DNA of 29,119 bases from CAIUPE01 sp037131735 (GCA_037131735.1 JBAXQM010000028.1:1-29119), one strand, 5' to 3'; counted from the stretch's first letter, positions 1 to 8,211 are shown. Program-made: numbers and translations. Notes: generated by a model from the sequence alone, not told the origin.

Positions 1-166
1 GGGTCTTTTGAGCATGATCTCGTCCGAAAACCGGTTCCCACTTTTCGGGATCATGGGGTCTTTTGAGCATGATCTCGTCCGAAAACCGGCTCCCACTTTT
101 CGGAATCATGGGGTCTTTTGAGCATGATCTCGTCCGAAAACCGGTTCCCACTTTTCGGGATCATGC
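1..166. repeat. Three tandem copies of a 55-bp palindromic intergenic element
   Basis: Three near-identical units begin at 1, 56 and 111 (period 55). Each starts with a GGGTCTTTTG linker and carries a long interrupted inverted repeat. In the third copy, AGCATGATC (121-129) pairs with GATCATGCT (158-166), and an inner CCGAAAA pairs with TTTTCGG, so the RNA or single strand could form a long hairpin. Copy 2 differs from copies 1 and 3 at two positions (GGTTCC to GGCTCC, and CGGGATC to CGGAATC). From memory this resembles a short dispersed palindrome common between genes in Hyphomicrobiales genomes (RIME-like); I could not search for it. The array may continue left of the window. The third copy overlaps the 3' end of the neighbouring gene. 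Confidence 0.85.
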
Positions 167-1024
167 TCTGCCGCGCGCCGATTTCGTCGGTTTGACGTAA
201 TGGGCAATGAAATTGCGCAATTCCGTCAGTCTTTTTGTCGGATCGAGGATCTCGGCATCAAGACCATGTTTCCAGGCGAGATCGTGGCGGGTTGGGTCTT
301 CGCCCATGGCCCGCAATTCCGCGACATAGGTCGCGTGATCCTCATCGGATTGAATAAAGCCCTCGGCCAATAATGTCGGCTTATAGCGGTCGAGAATGAC
401 CGAGAGTTCCTGAAGGCTGAATTCGGGATGATATTGCACACCCCAGAACACGCCGCCCTCGTGGCGGATTTCGGCGGCCTGCACGGCGGTGAGGCTGTTT
501 TTAGCAAGAACCGTCACATCGCCCGGCAAAGTCGAGACGAGATCAAGATGGATCGCGGGTGCATCCCATGAATCGGGTCGGCCTTCGAGTAGTGGATGGC
601 TTTCGCCCGTCTCGGTCTTCGTGAGGCGCCGCGCAAAGCCCACTTCGCGGCCGAGTGGATTGGCCTGAACATCACCGCCCGCAGCCAGTGCGCCCATTTG
701 CAGGCCCCAGCATGAGCCGAAGACGGGCGTGCGGGATTTGAACACTGCCCGCATCAAATCGACTTGGCGGAGAATTTCTGGCGTGGCGTGATAGGCATTA
801 AGCGCCGAGCCTGTCAGATAAATGCCGTCATAGGACGCAAGCCCTGCGACATCCGGCAGATTGGCTCCTTCATCAGCAGGAAAGGCGACGTCATAGATCG
901 AGTCGGGCTCGATCCCTTGCAGCGTTGCGCCATAGGAGTCCGAATAGGTCTTGCCATAAGTGTCGCGATGGCGTTCGCGCGGGCCTTTGACATTGCCTTC
1001 GACGACGAGAAATCTGAGGGACAT
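161..1024 (-). CDS. Class I glutamine amidotransferase-like protein (GMP synthase-type GATase domain)
   Basis: This 287-residue protein has a class I glutamine amidotransferase fold. The nucleophile elbow FGSCWGLQ places the catalytic Cys at residue 105. GVQYHPEF gives the His199 and Glu201 of the triad. There is no synthetase domain, so it is a stand-alone amidotransferase-like protein of the GuaA N-terminal/YfeJ type, and its acceptor substrate is unknown. The ATG at 1024 has only a weak purine-rich stretch upstream. The last codons and the stop (AGA GCA TGA) lie within or against the arm of the third palindromic repeat, so the C-terminus seems to have been set by the repeat. It reads leftward, with an 81-bp gap to vapC, and could be transcribed with vapBC. 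Confidence 0.85.
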   Translation of the reverse strand: MSLRFLVVEGNVKGPRERHRDTYGKTYSDSYGATLQGIEPDSIYDVAFPADEGANLPDVAGLASYDGIYLTGSALNAYHATPEILRQVDLMRAVFKSRTPVFGSCWGLQMGALAAGGDVQANPLGREVGFARRLTKTETGESHPLLEGRPDSWDAPAIHLDLVSTLPGDVTVLAKNSLTAVQAAEIRHEGGVFWGVQYHPEFSLQELSVILDRYKPTLLAEGFIQSDEDHATYVAELRAMGEDPTRHDLAWKHGLDAEILDPTKRLTELRNFIAHYVKPTKSARGRA

Positions 1025-1105
1025 CGATTAATTCCGGTTACGCGTATTTTTCGAGAACTAAAAGGAAATAGGAGCGTTCGGCAAGACCAAGCGGCAATAT
1101 GATGC

Positions 1106-1474
1106 TCAATTCAAGTTCGCTGATAATCCCATGTCATCTAAAATCACCTTGAATCTTTTGTCCCGCGTCCAAAGTTGCGTGCCGGGCGCAAGCCGGACAG
1201 CGGCAATGAGATGCGCGTCGATATAGCCGATGCCGCGCCCAAACAGGCCTTCGCGCTCAATAAGATGGCGCACTTCATGATCAGTCGCTGACGGCAGTTT
1301 CGGAAGATTGTCGAGATTATCCAGAACCAAACTTCTCTTATGGAGTGATCCGAGCGCGATTTCTCCAATGACAAAAGTGTGCGTTACGACTTGGCTCGTT
1401 TGGAGAAGTGTTACGAGTGAAGGATCGCCGATGCGCAGATGATCAATCCAGATCGAAGTGTCAGCGAGGATCAT
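1106..1474 (-). CDS. vapC: VapC-family PIN-domain toxin ribonuclease
   Basis: This 122-residue PIN-domain protein is of normal length for VapC. The acidic metal-binding residues are all present: Asp5 (ILADTS), Glu38 (GEIALG), Asp86 (YIDAHL) and Asp105 (TRDKRF). Characterised VapC toxins are Mg-dependent ribonucleases that cleave tRNA or rRNA; the target here cannot be predicted. Its ATG overlaps the vapB stop by one base (TAATG), which implies translational coupling. With all four acidic residues intact, it is probably active. Confidence 0.9.
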   Translation of the reverse strand: MILADTSIWIDHLRIGDPSLVTLLQTSQVVTHTFVIGEIALGSLHKRSLVLDNLDNLPKLPSATDHEVRHLIEREGLFGRGIGYIDAHLIAAVRLAPGTQLWTRDKRFKVILDDMGLSANLN

Positions 1475-1668
1475 TAAAGTTTTGAACGCCGACGGGGTGC
1501 TGCCGTGGCGTCCGGTTCACTGCCGCCGAGACGGGCAAGTCTGCGCGCACTCTCGCGTTCAATGATCGCTTTGAGACCTTCTCGCAGCAAAGCGCTCGTC
1601 TCTTCAAGGCCGGTGAGTTCCCGCGCTTTTTCAAGGAGCTGGTCATCAAGGGCAACGGTCGTTCTCAT
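1474..1668 (-). CDS. vapB: VapB-family ribbon-helix-helix antitoxin
   Basis: This is a 64-residue antitoxin. The N-terminus (MRTTVALDDQLLEKARELTG) looks like the ribbon-helix-helix DNA-binding domain of the VapB/DUF2191 group. The C-terminal tail is basic and Pro/Ala-rich, as expected for the toxin-wrapping segment. I chose the ATG at 1668 because a GGAG Shine-Dalgarno lies about 8 nt upstream; the frame stays open further upstream, but that part does not resemble an antitoxin. The gene precedes vapC with a one-base overlap. VapB normally neutralises VapC and autorepresses the operon with it. Confidence 0.85.
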   Translation of the reverse strand: MRTTVALDDQLLEKARELTGLEETSALLREGLKAIIERESARRLARLGGSEPDATAAPRRRSKL

Positions 1669-1686
1669 GGCTGAGCTCCAGTACGG

Positions 1687-1713
1687 CATCATATATAGCA
1701 TCATTTGATGATG
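1687..1713. promoter_or_regulatory. Candidate vapBC operator/promoter
   Basis: About 20-45 bp upstream of vapB there is a perfect dyad, CATCAT-TTG-ATGATG (1699-1713). A further CATCAT half-site lies at 1687-1692 beside an ATATATA stretch that could serve as a -10 element. Ribbon-helix-helix antitoxins bind short inverted repeats overlapping their own promoter, so this is the most likely autoregulatory site. No experiment supports it. Confidence 0.4.
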
Positions 1714-1775
1714 AAATCTATGCCTGAAATTGACCGGACTTGCCCCTTTCCCCGAACAAGGCCACAAGGCGGGCT

Positions 1776-2687
1776 ATGTCAGCAATCGTTCCCGCATCTC
1801 TGCGCAACTGGGCCACAAATCCCTATCTCCTGCTCACGCTCACAATGTTGATGTGGAGCGCGAATGGCATTGCGGGACGGATGGCGATTGGCGAAGTCTC
1901 GCCGATGGTCATTGTCACTTTGCGGTGGTTGATTTCCTGCAGTCTATTATTTGCCTTTGCGTTTCATCGCATTCGCGAAGATTGGCTGATCCTCAAACAT
2001 CATGTCTTGCGTCTCGTGCTCGGGGCGATTTTTGGGTTCACCGGATTTAATGCAATTTTTTATCTTTCGGCGCATCACACAAGCGCTGTGAATATGACGA
2101 TTTTGCAAGGATCATTGCCGATTTTTGTTTTGATGGGTGCGGCGATTTTTCAACGCACACCCCTCACTTTATTGCAAGCCATCGGCATTCCGTTCACCAT
2201 AGCGGGTGTGATTGCAGTCGCAAGCCAAGGCGATCTTAACGTTCTCCTCGGTTTCAAATTTAACATTGGCGATATCGGTCTTGTGATCGCGTGTTTGAGT
2301 TATGCGGTCTATACGCTGATGTTACGCAATCGCCCAAAAGTATCCGGTCTTGGTTTCTTTGCGATTGTTGCGCTCGCGGCTTTTGTGACATCGCTGCCAC
2401 TTTTAGGACTCGAGATGGCGATTGGTGTCGCGCAATGGCCAACCCCTGAAGGCTGGTTGCTCATCGCTTTCATCGGCATTTGCCCGTCGCTACTCGCACA
2501 ACTCTTCTTTTTGAAAGCGGTTGAATTGATTGGGCCGGGCCGTGCGTCGGTCTTCACCAATCTCGTGCCAATCTTTGGGCCGTTATTGGCCGTTGCGGCT
2601 TTGGGTGAACAATTTCACCTCTATCATGCGATTGCATTAGCGCTCGTGCTCGGCGGCATCATGCTCGCCGAATGGCGGCGTGCCTAA
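1776..2687 (+). CDS. EamA-family (DMT superfamily) membrane transporter
   Basis: This 303-residue, very hydrophobic protein has about ten membrane segments in two EamA halves. The first starts near YLLLTLTMLMWSANGIAGR, and the second near FNIGDIGLVIACLSYAVY. The C-terminal half carries the typical FTNLVPIFGPLLAVAALGE segment. Members export or import metabolites such as amino acids, and the substrate cannot be read from sequence. I chose the ATG at 1776, which has AAGGCGGG upstream, over an in-frame TTG at 1740. The gene converges on cysG, with five bases between the two stops. Confidence 0.88.
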   Translation: MSAIVPASLRNWATNPYLLLTLTMLMWSANGIAGRMAIGEVSPMVIVTLRWLISCSLLFAFAFHRIREDWLILKHHVLRLVLGAIFGFTGFNAIFYLSAHHTSAVNMTILQGSLPIFVLMGAAIFQRTPLTLLQAIGIPFTIAGVIAVASQGDLNVLLGFKFNIGDIGLVIACLSYAVYTLMLRNRPKVSGLGFFAIVALAAFVTSLPLLGLEMAIGVAQWPTPEGWLLIAFIGICPSLLAQLFFLKAVELIGPGRASVFTNLVPIFGPLLAVAALGEQFHLYHAIALALVLGGIMLAEWRRA

Positions 2688-2692
2688 AAAAC

Positions 2693-4183
2693 TTAAGCAG
2701 AAGCAGAGCGCGGATTTGTAAGAGCCGCATCGCTCTTTGCGTTGGGTAAAAGCTCTGCCCAATTGGCGGCAGCTCCTTCCATCGCACGACCGATCAATAC
2801 GATGACGGGACCATTACGCTCTTTATCCGCCATGCGCGATGCAAGGGTTGCGATTGTGGCTTCAATCACATCTTCATCGAAACGCGTTGCGTTATAAACA
2901 GCAATCGCTGGCGTCTCTGGCGGCAAGCCATGCTGAAGAGCGGCATCAGAGAGTGATTGAATGGTGCGCGCGGGCATATAGACAACGGTTGTCGCCGCAT
3001 CATCGGCAATCGCGCGCCAATCAATATCAGGCGGCAATTGGCCTTTATTGTCATGGCCTGTGAGAAATTGAACACGCCGCGCAATTGCGCGATGCGTGAG
3101 TGATTTCAACAAGCGGCTGGCAACGCCTTGCGCGGTTGTAATGCCGGGAATGACTTCGACGTGAATACCGGCAGCGCGACAGGCTTCAATCTCTTCAGTT
3201 GCGCGACCAAACACCATCGGATCGCCGCTCTTCAACCGAATGACGCGTTTGCCTTGCTGCGCAAAGCTCACCATCAAACGATTGATGTCTTCCTGTTTGC
3301 AGGACGGGCCATGGCCTGTTTTGCCGACAAGCATCGTCTTGGCTTCACGCCGCGCGAAATCGAGCACGGCGCGCGACACAAGATCGTCATAGAGAACAAT
3401 GTCAGCCGATTGCAGCGCACGCACGGCTTTAAGCGTCATCAATTCAGGATCACCCGGTCCTGCACCGACAAGAACGGCAGAACCTTTCTCCGGTGAAGCA
3501 GCGGACGAGGCGCTTTCAGCAATAAGGTGATCGCGCTCTTCATCGCGCGGCAGATCATTGGGCTTTGATAAAGCGAGTGCCGTGAAACGTTCCCAAAACG
3601 CACGACGCTTTTGAAAGGAGAGACTCATTGCCTGAATTGAAGGACGCCAGCTTTGTGCCGCCTCTGCCCAACGTGCGAGGCCTTGCGGCAACATCGCTTC
3701 GATCTTGGTGCGAATGGCTTGGCCGAACACGGGCGCGGCCCCATCGGTTGAAATGCCAATCACAAGCGGTGAGCGATTGACGATGCCGCCAAAAGAGAAA
3801 TCACAAAAGGCCGGACGATCAACCACATTGCAGGGCACGCCCGCATCAATTGCTGCGCAGCGGAAGGCTTGCGCTTCGGCATCATTCTCGGTGGCGAGAA
3901 TGGCTAAGGCCGCGCCTTTGAAAATGCTGATCGACCAGGGACGGGCGAAATGATTGATATTCGGATCATCGAGCCGCGCGAGCACGTCAAGAAGTTCCTC
4001 GGAGGGATCCTCGGCATAAAGTTCAACGCGCGCTCCAGCTGCGGCAATGAGCTCGGCTTTCCAGCCCGCGGCTTCGGATCCGCCCGCCACAATCACGCGG
4101 CGTCCCTTCAACCCAAAAAATATCGGTAACCGCGCAAGCGGTTCGATACGGGTGACGCGGGTTTCAGTTGGCTTGCGGGACAT
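2693..4183 (-). CDS. cysG: Siroheme synthase CysG (precorrin-2 dehydrogenase/ferrochelatase + uroporphyrinogen-III C-methyltransferase)
   Basis: This 496-residue fusion makes siroheme from uroporphyrinogen III. The N-terminal part (about 20-170) is the NAD-dependent dehydrogenase/chelatase: it has a dinucleotide-binding VIVAGGSEAAG loop, an NVVD motif (Asp122) that aligns with the catalytic Asp of Salmonella CysG, and STDGAAP near Ser145. The C-terminal SAM-dependent methyltransferase (from about 235) has VGAGPGDPE (239-247) and the VIPGITTAQGVASR block. Siroheme is the cofactor of the sulfite reductase encoded upstream on the same strand. A 125-bp gap separates cysG from the DUF934 gene, so it may have its own promoter as well as read-through. 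Confidence 0.95.
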   Translation of the reverse strand: MSRKPTETRVTRIEPLARLPIFFGLKGRRVIVAGGSEAAGWKAELIAAAGARVELYAEDPSEELLDVLARLDDPNINHFARPWSISIFKGAALAILATENDAEAQAFRCAAIDAGVPCNVVDRPAFCDFSFGGIVNRSPLVIGISTDGAAPVFGQAIRTKIEAMLPQGLARWAEAAQSWRPSIQAMSLSFQKRRAFWERFTALALSKPNDLPRDEERDHLIAESASSAASPEKGSAVLVGAGPGDPELMTLKAVRALQSADIVLYDDLVSRAVLDFARREAKTMLVGKTGHGPSCKQEDINRLMVSFAQQGKRVIRLKSGDPMVFGRATEEIEACRAAGIHVEVIPGITTAQGVASRLLKSLTHRAIARRVQFLTGHDNKGQLPPDIDWRAIADDAATTVVYMPARTIQSLSDAALQHGLPPETPAIAVYNATRFDEDVIEATIATLASRMADKERNGPVIVLIGRAMEGAAANWAELLPNAKSDAALTNPRSASA

Positions 4184-4308
4184 GGGTCGTGTCGGGTTAG
4201 CGGGATCGCAGGAAACGGTCCTGATCTTTATCCCAAGACGCGGGCGCCTCCAATGGCGACAAAAGACAGTTCTTGTGCCGGAACCGTCCTTTTTAACGTG
4301 TTGTCATC

Positions 4309-4815
4309 TCAAGAGGCTTTGGCGCGCCGTTGATCGAGAATGGTCGCTGGGCGGTTATAGCCGCGCTGATAGGAGAGGCTGATCGCATTTGCGGCCTTCT
4401 GCCATTGATCGGCGGTCTGGCGGAGCGCCAGCGTTTCGGGTAGATCGATTTCGTCAAAGCCGCAGGCTTTGGCATAGGCATATTGATCGGCAATCAATGG
4501 GCCCGTTGCGCGTAGGGTACCGGTGAAACCCAGATGGCGCAGGCGTTTCGCAATTGAAAAGCCACGCCCATCATTGAAGGCAGGGAAGGCGACCGAAATC
4601 AACGCCACTTGATTGAAAAGGGGTTGAAGCAGATGCGGCTTCACGGTGTTTGAAACATGAAGGCCGGTTTTGCCATGTTGCGATTTCAAACGATCGGCCA
4701 CTTCATCGAGGCGCGTGAAATTCACAATCACATCACCATCATGCGGCACATCTTCATTATCCGCGAGTCGGCGCCATTTATCATCAATAAAAGAAAAATC
4801 ACGCATCAGTGGCAT
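4309..4815 (-). CDS. DUF934 family protein of the sulfite reductase operon
   Basis: This 168-residue protein matches DUF934 (COG3749), a family found beside sulfite/nitrite reductase genes in proteobacteria and of unknown biochemical role. Recognisable parts are the MPLMRDF start, FPAFNDGRGFSIAKRLRHLG and the tail ending in SLSYQRGYN. I chose the ATG at 4815, which has AAAGGAG a few bases upstream and overlaps the end of the reductase gene by 17 nt; ATG 4806 is a possible alternative. The overlap suggests coupled translation with the reductase. A role in sulfite reduction or electron delivery is inferred from context only. Confidence 0.85.
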   Translation of the reverse strand: MPLMRDFSFIDDKWRRLADNEDVPHDGDVIVNFTRLDEVADRLKSQHGKTGLHVSNTVKPHLLQPLFNQVALISVAFPAFNDGRGFSIAKRLRHLGFTGTLRATGPLIADQYAYAKACGFDEIDLPETLALRQTADQWQKAANAISLSYQRGYNRPATILDQRRAKAS

Positions 4816-6460
4816 GGATGGCTCCTTTGAAACGATCAAGTCCAACACGACGATAGGTATCGATAAAGCGTTCGCCGTTTTGACGCTCAGCAAGATAAAT
4901 ATCGACAATACGTTCGATCGTGTCCGGCACATCATCGCCCGTCACACCGGGGCCGAGACGTTCACCAATGGCAGCAGTCTCTGTCGCATCACCACCGAGT
5001 GTGATCTGATAGCTTTCTTCGCCTGATTTCTCGAGGCCCAGAATGCCGATATGGCCGATATGGTGATGACCGCATGCATTGATGCAGCCAGAAATTTTAA
5101 TGCCTAATTCGCCGATGAGTTGTTGGCGATCCGGATCAGCGAAGCGCTTCGCAATATCTTGTGCAATCGGAATGGAGCGCGCGGTGGCGAGCGCGCAATA
5201 ATCCATGCCGGGGCAGGCGACGATATCGGTAATCAATCCGACATTGGCGGTGCCAAGATCATGCGCTTTGAGCGCGGCATAAAGAGCGGGGACATCGTCT
5301 TTTTTGACATAAGGCAGAACGATGTTTTGCAAATGCGTCACACGCAGCTCACCGAGACTATATGTGTCGGCGATATCTGCGAGCGCGCGCATCTGGTCTG
5401 ATGTCGCATCTCCAGGGGCAGCGCCGATTGCTTTGAGCGAAACCGTAATCGCTACATAGCCCGGCACTTTATGAGCAAAGCCATTCGTATCGATAAAGCG
5501 CTTTAGCTCAGGATCGTTGGCTTTTGCAGCATCAAGAACGGTGCTCGTATCGGATAAAGTGTCGTAAGCGGGTGGCGCGAAATAGGCGTTAATCCGTTCA
5601 ACTTCTTTTGGGTCGGCGGCAATGGCCGCACGATTGCTCGCCGCAAATTCTTCTTCAACCGCTTTACGAATCTCGTCGATCCCTGCTTCGTGAATAAGAA
5701 TCTTTACACGCGCTTTGTATTTATTATCACGGCGACCCTCGGCGTTATACACACGCATAACGGCTTCTAGATAGGGAAGAAGATCAGCCTTGGGCAAAAA
5801 GTCACGAATGACTTTGCCAATCATCGGTGTGCGACCCAAGCCGCCACCCACGGTGATTTCGTAACCCACTTCACCCGTTGTCGAATGTTTAAGAATGCGC
5901 AAGCCGATATCATGGCCCTTGATCGCTGCACGATCATGCACCGCGCCCGTTACAGCGATTTTGAATTTGCGGGGCAGGAAGGTGAATTCGGGATGAAGGC
6001 TCGACCACTGCCGCAATAACTCGGCGGTAGGCCGCGGATCTTCAATCTCATCGGCAGCAACGCCTGAGAATTGATCAGCGGTGACATTGCGGATGCAATT
6101 GCCGGAGGTTTGAATCGCATGCATTTCAACTTCTGCAAGCGCATCAAGAATATCCGGAACGTCTTTCAGTGTTGGCCAATTGAATTGAATGTTCTGGCGC
6201 GTCGTGAAATGACCGTAGCCCTTGTCCCATTTATCCGCGATCATTGCGAGTTGACGCATCTGACGCGAAGACAATGTGCCATAGGGAATGGCGACACGCA
6301 GCATATAGGCGTGAAGCTGCAGATAGAGACCATTCATTAAACGCAGCGGACGAAATTCATCATCCGAGAGCGAGCCATCGAGACGACGCTCGACCTGTCC
6401 GCGAAATTCTAAAACGCGTTCGCGAACGAAACGATGATCAAACTCGTCATAACGATACAT
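4799..6460 (-). CDS. cysI: Siroheme/[4Fe-4S] assimilatory sulfite reductase (nitrite/sulfite reductase hemoprotein)
   Basis: This 553-residue protein reduces sulfite to sulfide in cysteine synthesis. The siroheme-linked 4Fe-4S cluster ligands are all present: Cys416 and Cys422 (CPGMDYC), then Cys459 and Cys463 (CINAC). The first half-repeat has HFTTRQNIQF (about 84-93), and the second has the matching RVTHLQNIVLPY. No flavin or ferredoxin domain is fused, so electrons must come from a separate donor. The neighbours (siroheme synthase, DUF2849, DUF934 and the divergent metZ) point to sulfite rather than nitrite as substrate. The gene lies three bases after DUF2849 and overlaps DUF934. No cysH, cysD or cysN is visible in this window. 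Confidence 0.93.
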   Translation of the reverse strand: MYRYDEFDHRFVRERVLEFRGQVERRLDGSLSDDEFRPLRLMNGLYLQLHAYMLRVAIPYGTLSSRQMRQLAMIADKWDKGYGHFTTRQNIQFNWPTLKDVPDILDALAEVEMHAIQTSGNCIRNVTADQFSGVAADEIEDPRPTAELLRQWSSLHPEFTFLPRKFKIAVTGAVHDRAAIKGHDIGLRILKHSTTGEVGYEITVGGGLGRTPMIGKVIRDFLPKADLLPYLEAVMRVYNAEGRRDNKYKARVKILIHEAGIDEIRKAVEEEFAASNRAAIAADPKEVERINAYFAPPAYDTLSDTSTVLDAAKANDPELKRFIDTNGFAHKVPGYVAITVSLKAIGAAPGDATSDQMRALADIADTYSLGELRVTHLQNIVLPYVKKDDVPALYAALKAHDLGTANVGLITDIVACPGMDYCALATARSIPIAQDIAKRFADPDRQQLIGELGIKISGCINACGHHHIGHIGILGLEKSGEESYQITLGGDATETAAIGERLGPGVTGDDVPDTIERIVDIYLAERQNGERFIDTYRRVGLDRFKGAIHATDA

Positions 6461-6463
6461 GGA

Positions 6464-6775
6464 TTAAAGTCCTGCTTGCTTGCCGAGATCGGGGCGGATC
6501 GTCGGCCCAAGTGTCCGCATTCTTTCCCGATAATGAACCGGTACGGGAGTGCCATCACCACCAATTTTAACCTGTGCGAGATAGGGATCGACGATACGAT
6601 TGGCGACAAAGTCAATTTTTGCACGAGCCAAGAGGGCATCGGCAGCACTTTGATCCGTTGCCACCGCAGCACGGTGATGGGTCAATTCCCACTTATCGTG
6701 GCCCAGAAAAATCACATCGCCGCTCAAAAGATCATTGGCGATGACAATGGCGGGCAGGGGCTGGGCTTTGCTCAT
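6464..6775 (-). CDS. DUF2849 family small protein, first gene of the sulfite reductase operon
   Basis: This 103-residue protein matches DUF2849, a small alphaproteobacterial family usually encoded directly upstream of the siroheme sulfite reductase. It has no membrane segment or metal motif that I can identify; a conserved-looking stretch is PAIVIANDLLSGDVIFLG at the N-terminus. The function is unknown. It is the first gene of the leftward operon, with three bases to the reductase gene, and is therefore probably co-expressed with it. Confidence 0.85.
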   Translation of the reverse strand: MSKAQPLPAIVIANDLLSGDVIFLGHDKWELTHHRAAVATDQSAADALLARAKIDFVANRIVDPYLAQVKIGGDGTPVPVHYRERMRTLGPTIRPDLGKQAGL

Positions 6776-7006
6776 GGTTTTGGACCTCGGGACCTAAGTT
6801 TACTGTCCATTTATATAACACGGAATTCCGGCAAATAAATCTTATTTACAGAAAATTTCGATAATTAATTTATTCACGGAATTTTTTGTATAATTGGTTG
6901 ACGCGCCCGTCAAGAATAAATTTCGATACAAAGAACGATAATTCGTCTTTAAGAACAAAAAAAAGTGAGATATGAAAAGGGAAATTTCTTCTTCCGGAGC
7001 ACTATC
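6776..7006. promoter_or_regulatory. Divergent control region between the sulfite reductase operon and metZ
   Basis: This is a 231-bp, strongly AT-rich region. It holds three clean dyads: CGGAATTCCG (6821-6830), AAATAA-ATC-TTATTT (6833-6847) and TTGACG-CGCC-CGTCAA (6898-6913). A perfect TATAAT on the + strand lies at 6889-6894, placing a metZ transcript start near 6901, so the third dyad would cover the start site. On the - strand, a TATATAAA stretch near 6811-6818 could serve the reductase operon, with the CGGAATTCCG dyad just upstream of it. The -35 elements are weak on both sides, which suggests activator dependence. I cannot identify the regulator. Confidence 0.5.
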
Positions 7007-8203
7007 ATGGCGGAATCTTCTTCTCCCTCCCGCAATTTACACCCCGAAACCCGTCTGGTTCATGACGGCTCCTTCCGTTCAAGCTTCGGGGAGACTTCGG
7101 AAGCGCTGTTTCTCACCCAAGGCCATGTCTATGCTTCGGCCGAGGAATGCGAAGCGCGGTTCAAGGATGAGCTGCCCGGCTATATCTATGCGCGCTTTTC
7201 CAATCCGACGGTCGCGATGTTTGAAGCGCGTATGGCGTCGATGGAAGGTGTCGAGGCCGCTCGTGCCACCGCAACAGGTATGGCCGCTGTTACTGCGGCG
7301 CTGATGGGGCAAGTCAAAGCGGGTGATCATATTGTTTCCGCACGCGCGCTATTTGGTTCTTGTCGCTATGTGATCGAAGAATGGCTGCCGCGTTTTGGAG
7401 TTGAGACGACGCTTGTTGATGGAACTGATATTTCCGCCTGGAAAAAAGCCGTACGGCCGAATACGAAAGTGCTCTTTCTCGAAACGCCATCAAATCCAAC
7501 ACTCGAAATCATTGATATTCGAAAAGTGGCTGATATTGCGCATGAATCAGGCGCAAAGCTCACTGTTGATAATGTCTTTGCGACACCTCTTTTGCAGAAG
7601 CCTTTTGAACTTGGCGCTGATTGCGTTGTTTATTCAGCCACGAAACATATTGACGGGCAGGGGCGTTGTCTCGGCGGTGTGATTTTGGGCTCTGAGCAAT
7701 TCATCAATGAAAATGTTAAAACACCACTTCGCCAAACAGGACCTGCGCTTTCGCCTTTCAATGCGTGGGTCTTGTTAAAGGGCCTCGAAACATTGCCAGT
7801 TCGTGTTGAGCGTCAAACGCGAAGTGCCGGAACGATTGCTGATGTGTTGGCGTCGCACAGCAAAATCTCGCGCTTGATCCATTGTGGTCGCAAAGATCAT
7901 CCGCAGGCGGATATTATTGCCAAACAAATGAAAGGCGGATCGACTCTGATCGCCTTTGATGTGAAGGGCGGCAAAGATGCAGCTTTCCGCTTTTTGAACG
8001 CGCTCGCGCTTGTGCGCATTTCAAACAATCTGGGTGATGCAAAGAGTCTCGTTACACACCCGGCAACCACAACACATCAACGTTTCACACCCGAAGCGCG
8101 TGCTGAAATGGGTATTGGTGATGGGCTTGTCCGCTTGTCGGTCGGGCTAGAACATCCCGATGATCTGATTACCGATCTGGTGCAGGCACTAGAGCGGGCC
8201 TAA
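7007..8203 (+). CDS. metZ: O-succinylhomoserine sulfhydrylase MetZ (Cys/Met metabolism PLP enzyme)
   Basis: This 398-residue PLP enzyme of the Cys/Met metabolism family would join O-succinyl- (or O-acetyl-) homoserine with sulfide to give homocysteine. The PLP lysine is Lys213 in YSATKHIDGQGR. The upstream LETPSNPTLE and LTVDNVFATPLLQ strands hold the cofactor, and SNPTVAMFEARMA is a family signature. The GQGRCLGG sequence after the lysine resembles MetZ rather than cystathionine gamma-synthase. I chose the ATG at 7007 with GGAG upstream. It is divergent from the sulfite reductase genes, which supply its sulfide. The acyl group used cannot be proved from sequence. Confidence 0.9.
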   Translation: MAESSSPSRNLHPETRLVHDGSFRSSFGETSEALFLTQGHVYASAEECEARFKDELPGYIYARFSNPTVAMFEARMASMEGVEAARATATGMAAVTAALMGQVKAGDHIVSARALFGSCRYVIEEWLPRFGVETTLVDGTDISAWKKAVRPNTKVLFLETPSNPTLEIIDIRKVADIAHESGAKLTVDNVFATPLLQKPFELGADCVVYSATKHIDGQGRCLGGVILGSEQFINENVKTPLRQTGPALSPFNAWVLLKGLETLPVRVERQTRSAGTIADVLASHSKISRLIHCGRKDHPQADIIAKQMKGGSTLIAFDVKGGKDAAFRFLNALALVRISNNLGDAKSLVTHPATTTHQRFTPEARAEMGIGDGLVRLSVGLEHPDDLITDLVQALERA

Positions 8204-8211
8204 GCCCGCTC
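8192..8211. terminator. Stop-codon hairpin between convergent metZ and eipA
   Basis: A perfect 8-bp inverted repeat, GAGCGGGC-CTAA-GCCCGCTC, puts the metZ stop codon TAA (8201-8203) in its loop. It has no U-tract on either side, so it is not a classic intrinsic terminator. It could block read-through between the convergent genes or protect 3' ends. Confidence 0.4.

Noticed and set aside
1..166. CRISPR array
   Set aside because: The 55-bp units are directly abutting copies with no unique spacers; they are tandem palindromic repeats.
4265..4293. Rho-independent terminator between DUF934 and cysG
   Set aside because: The inverted repeat GACAGTTC/GAACCGTC has an internal mismatch and an 8-base loop, and its T-run lies on the + strand, opposite to the transcription of both genes.
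6889..7006. SAM-II riboswitch in the metZ leader
   Set aside because: Alphaproteobacterial met genes often carry one, but I could not find the conserved pseudoknot pieces (GAUUU loop, GCUAAAAAG-type 3' strand) in the leader.
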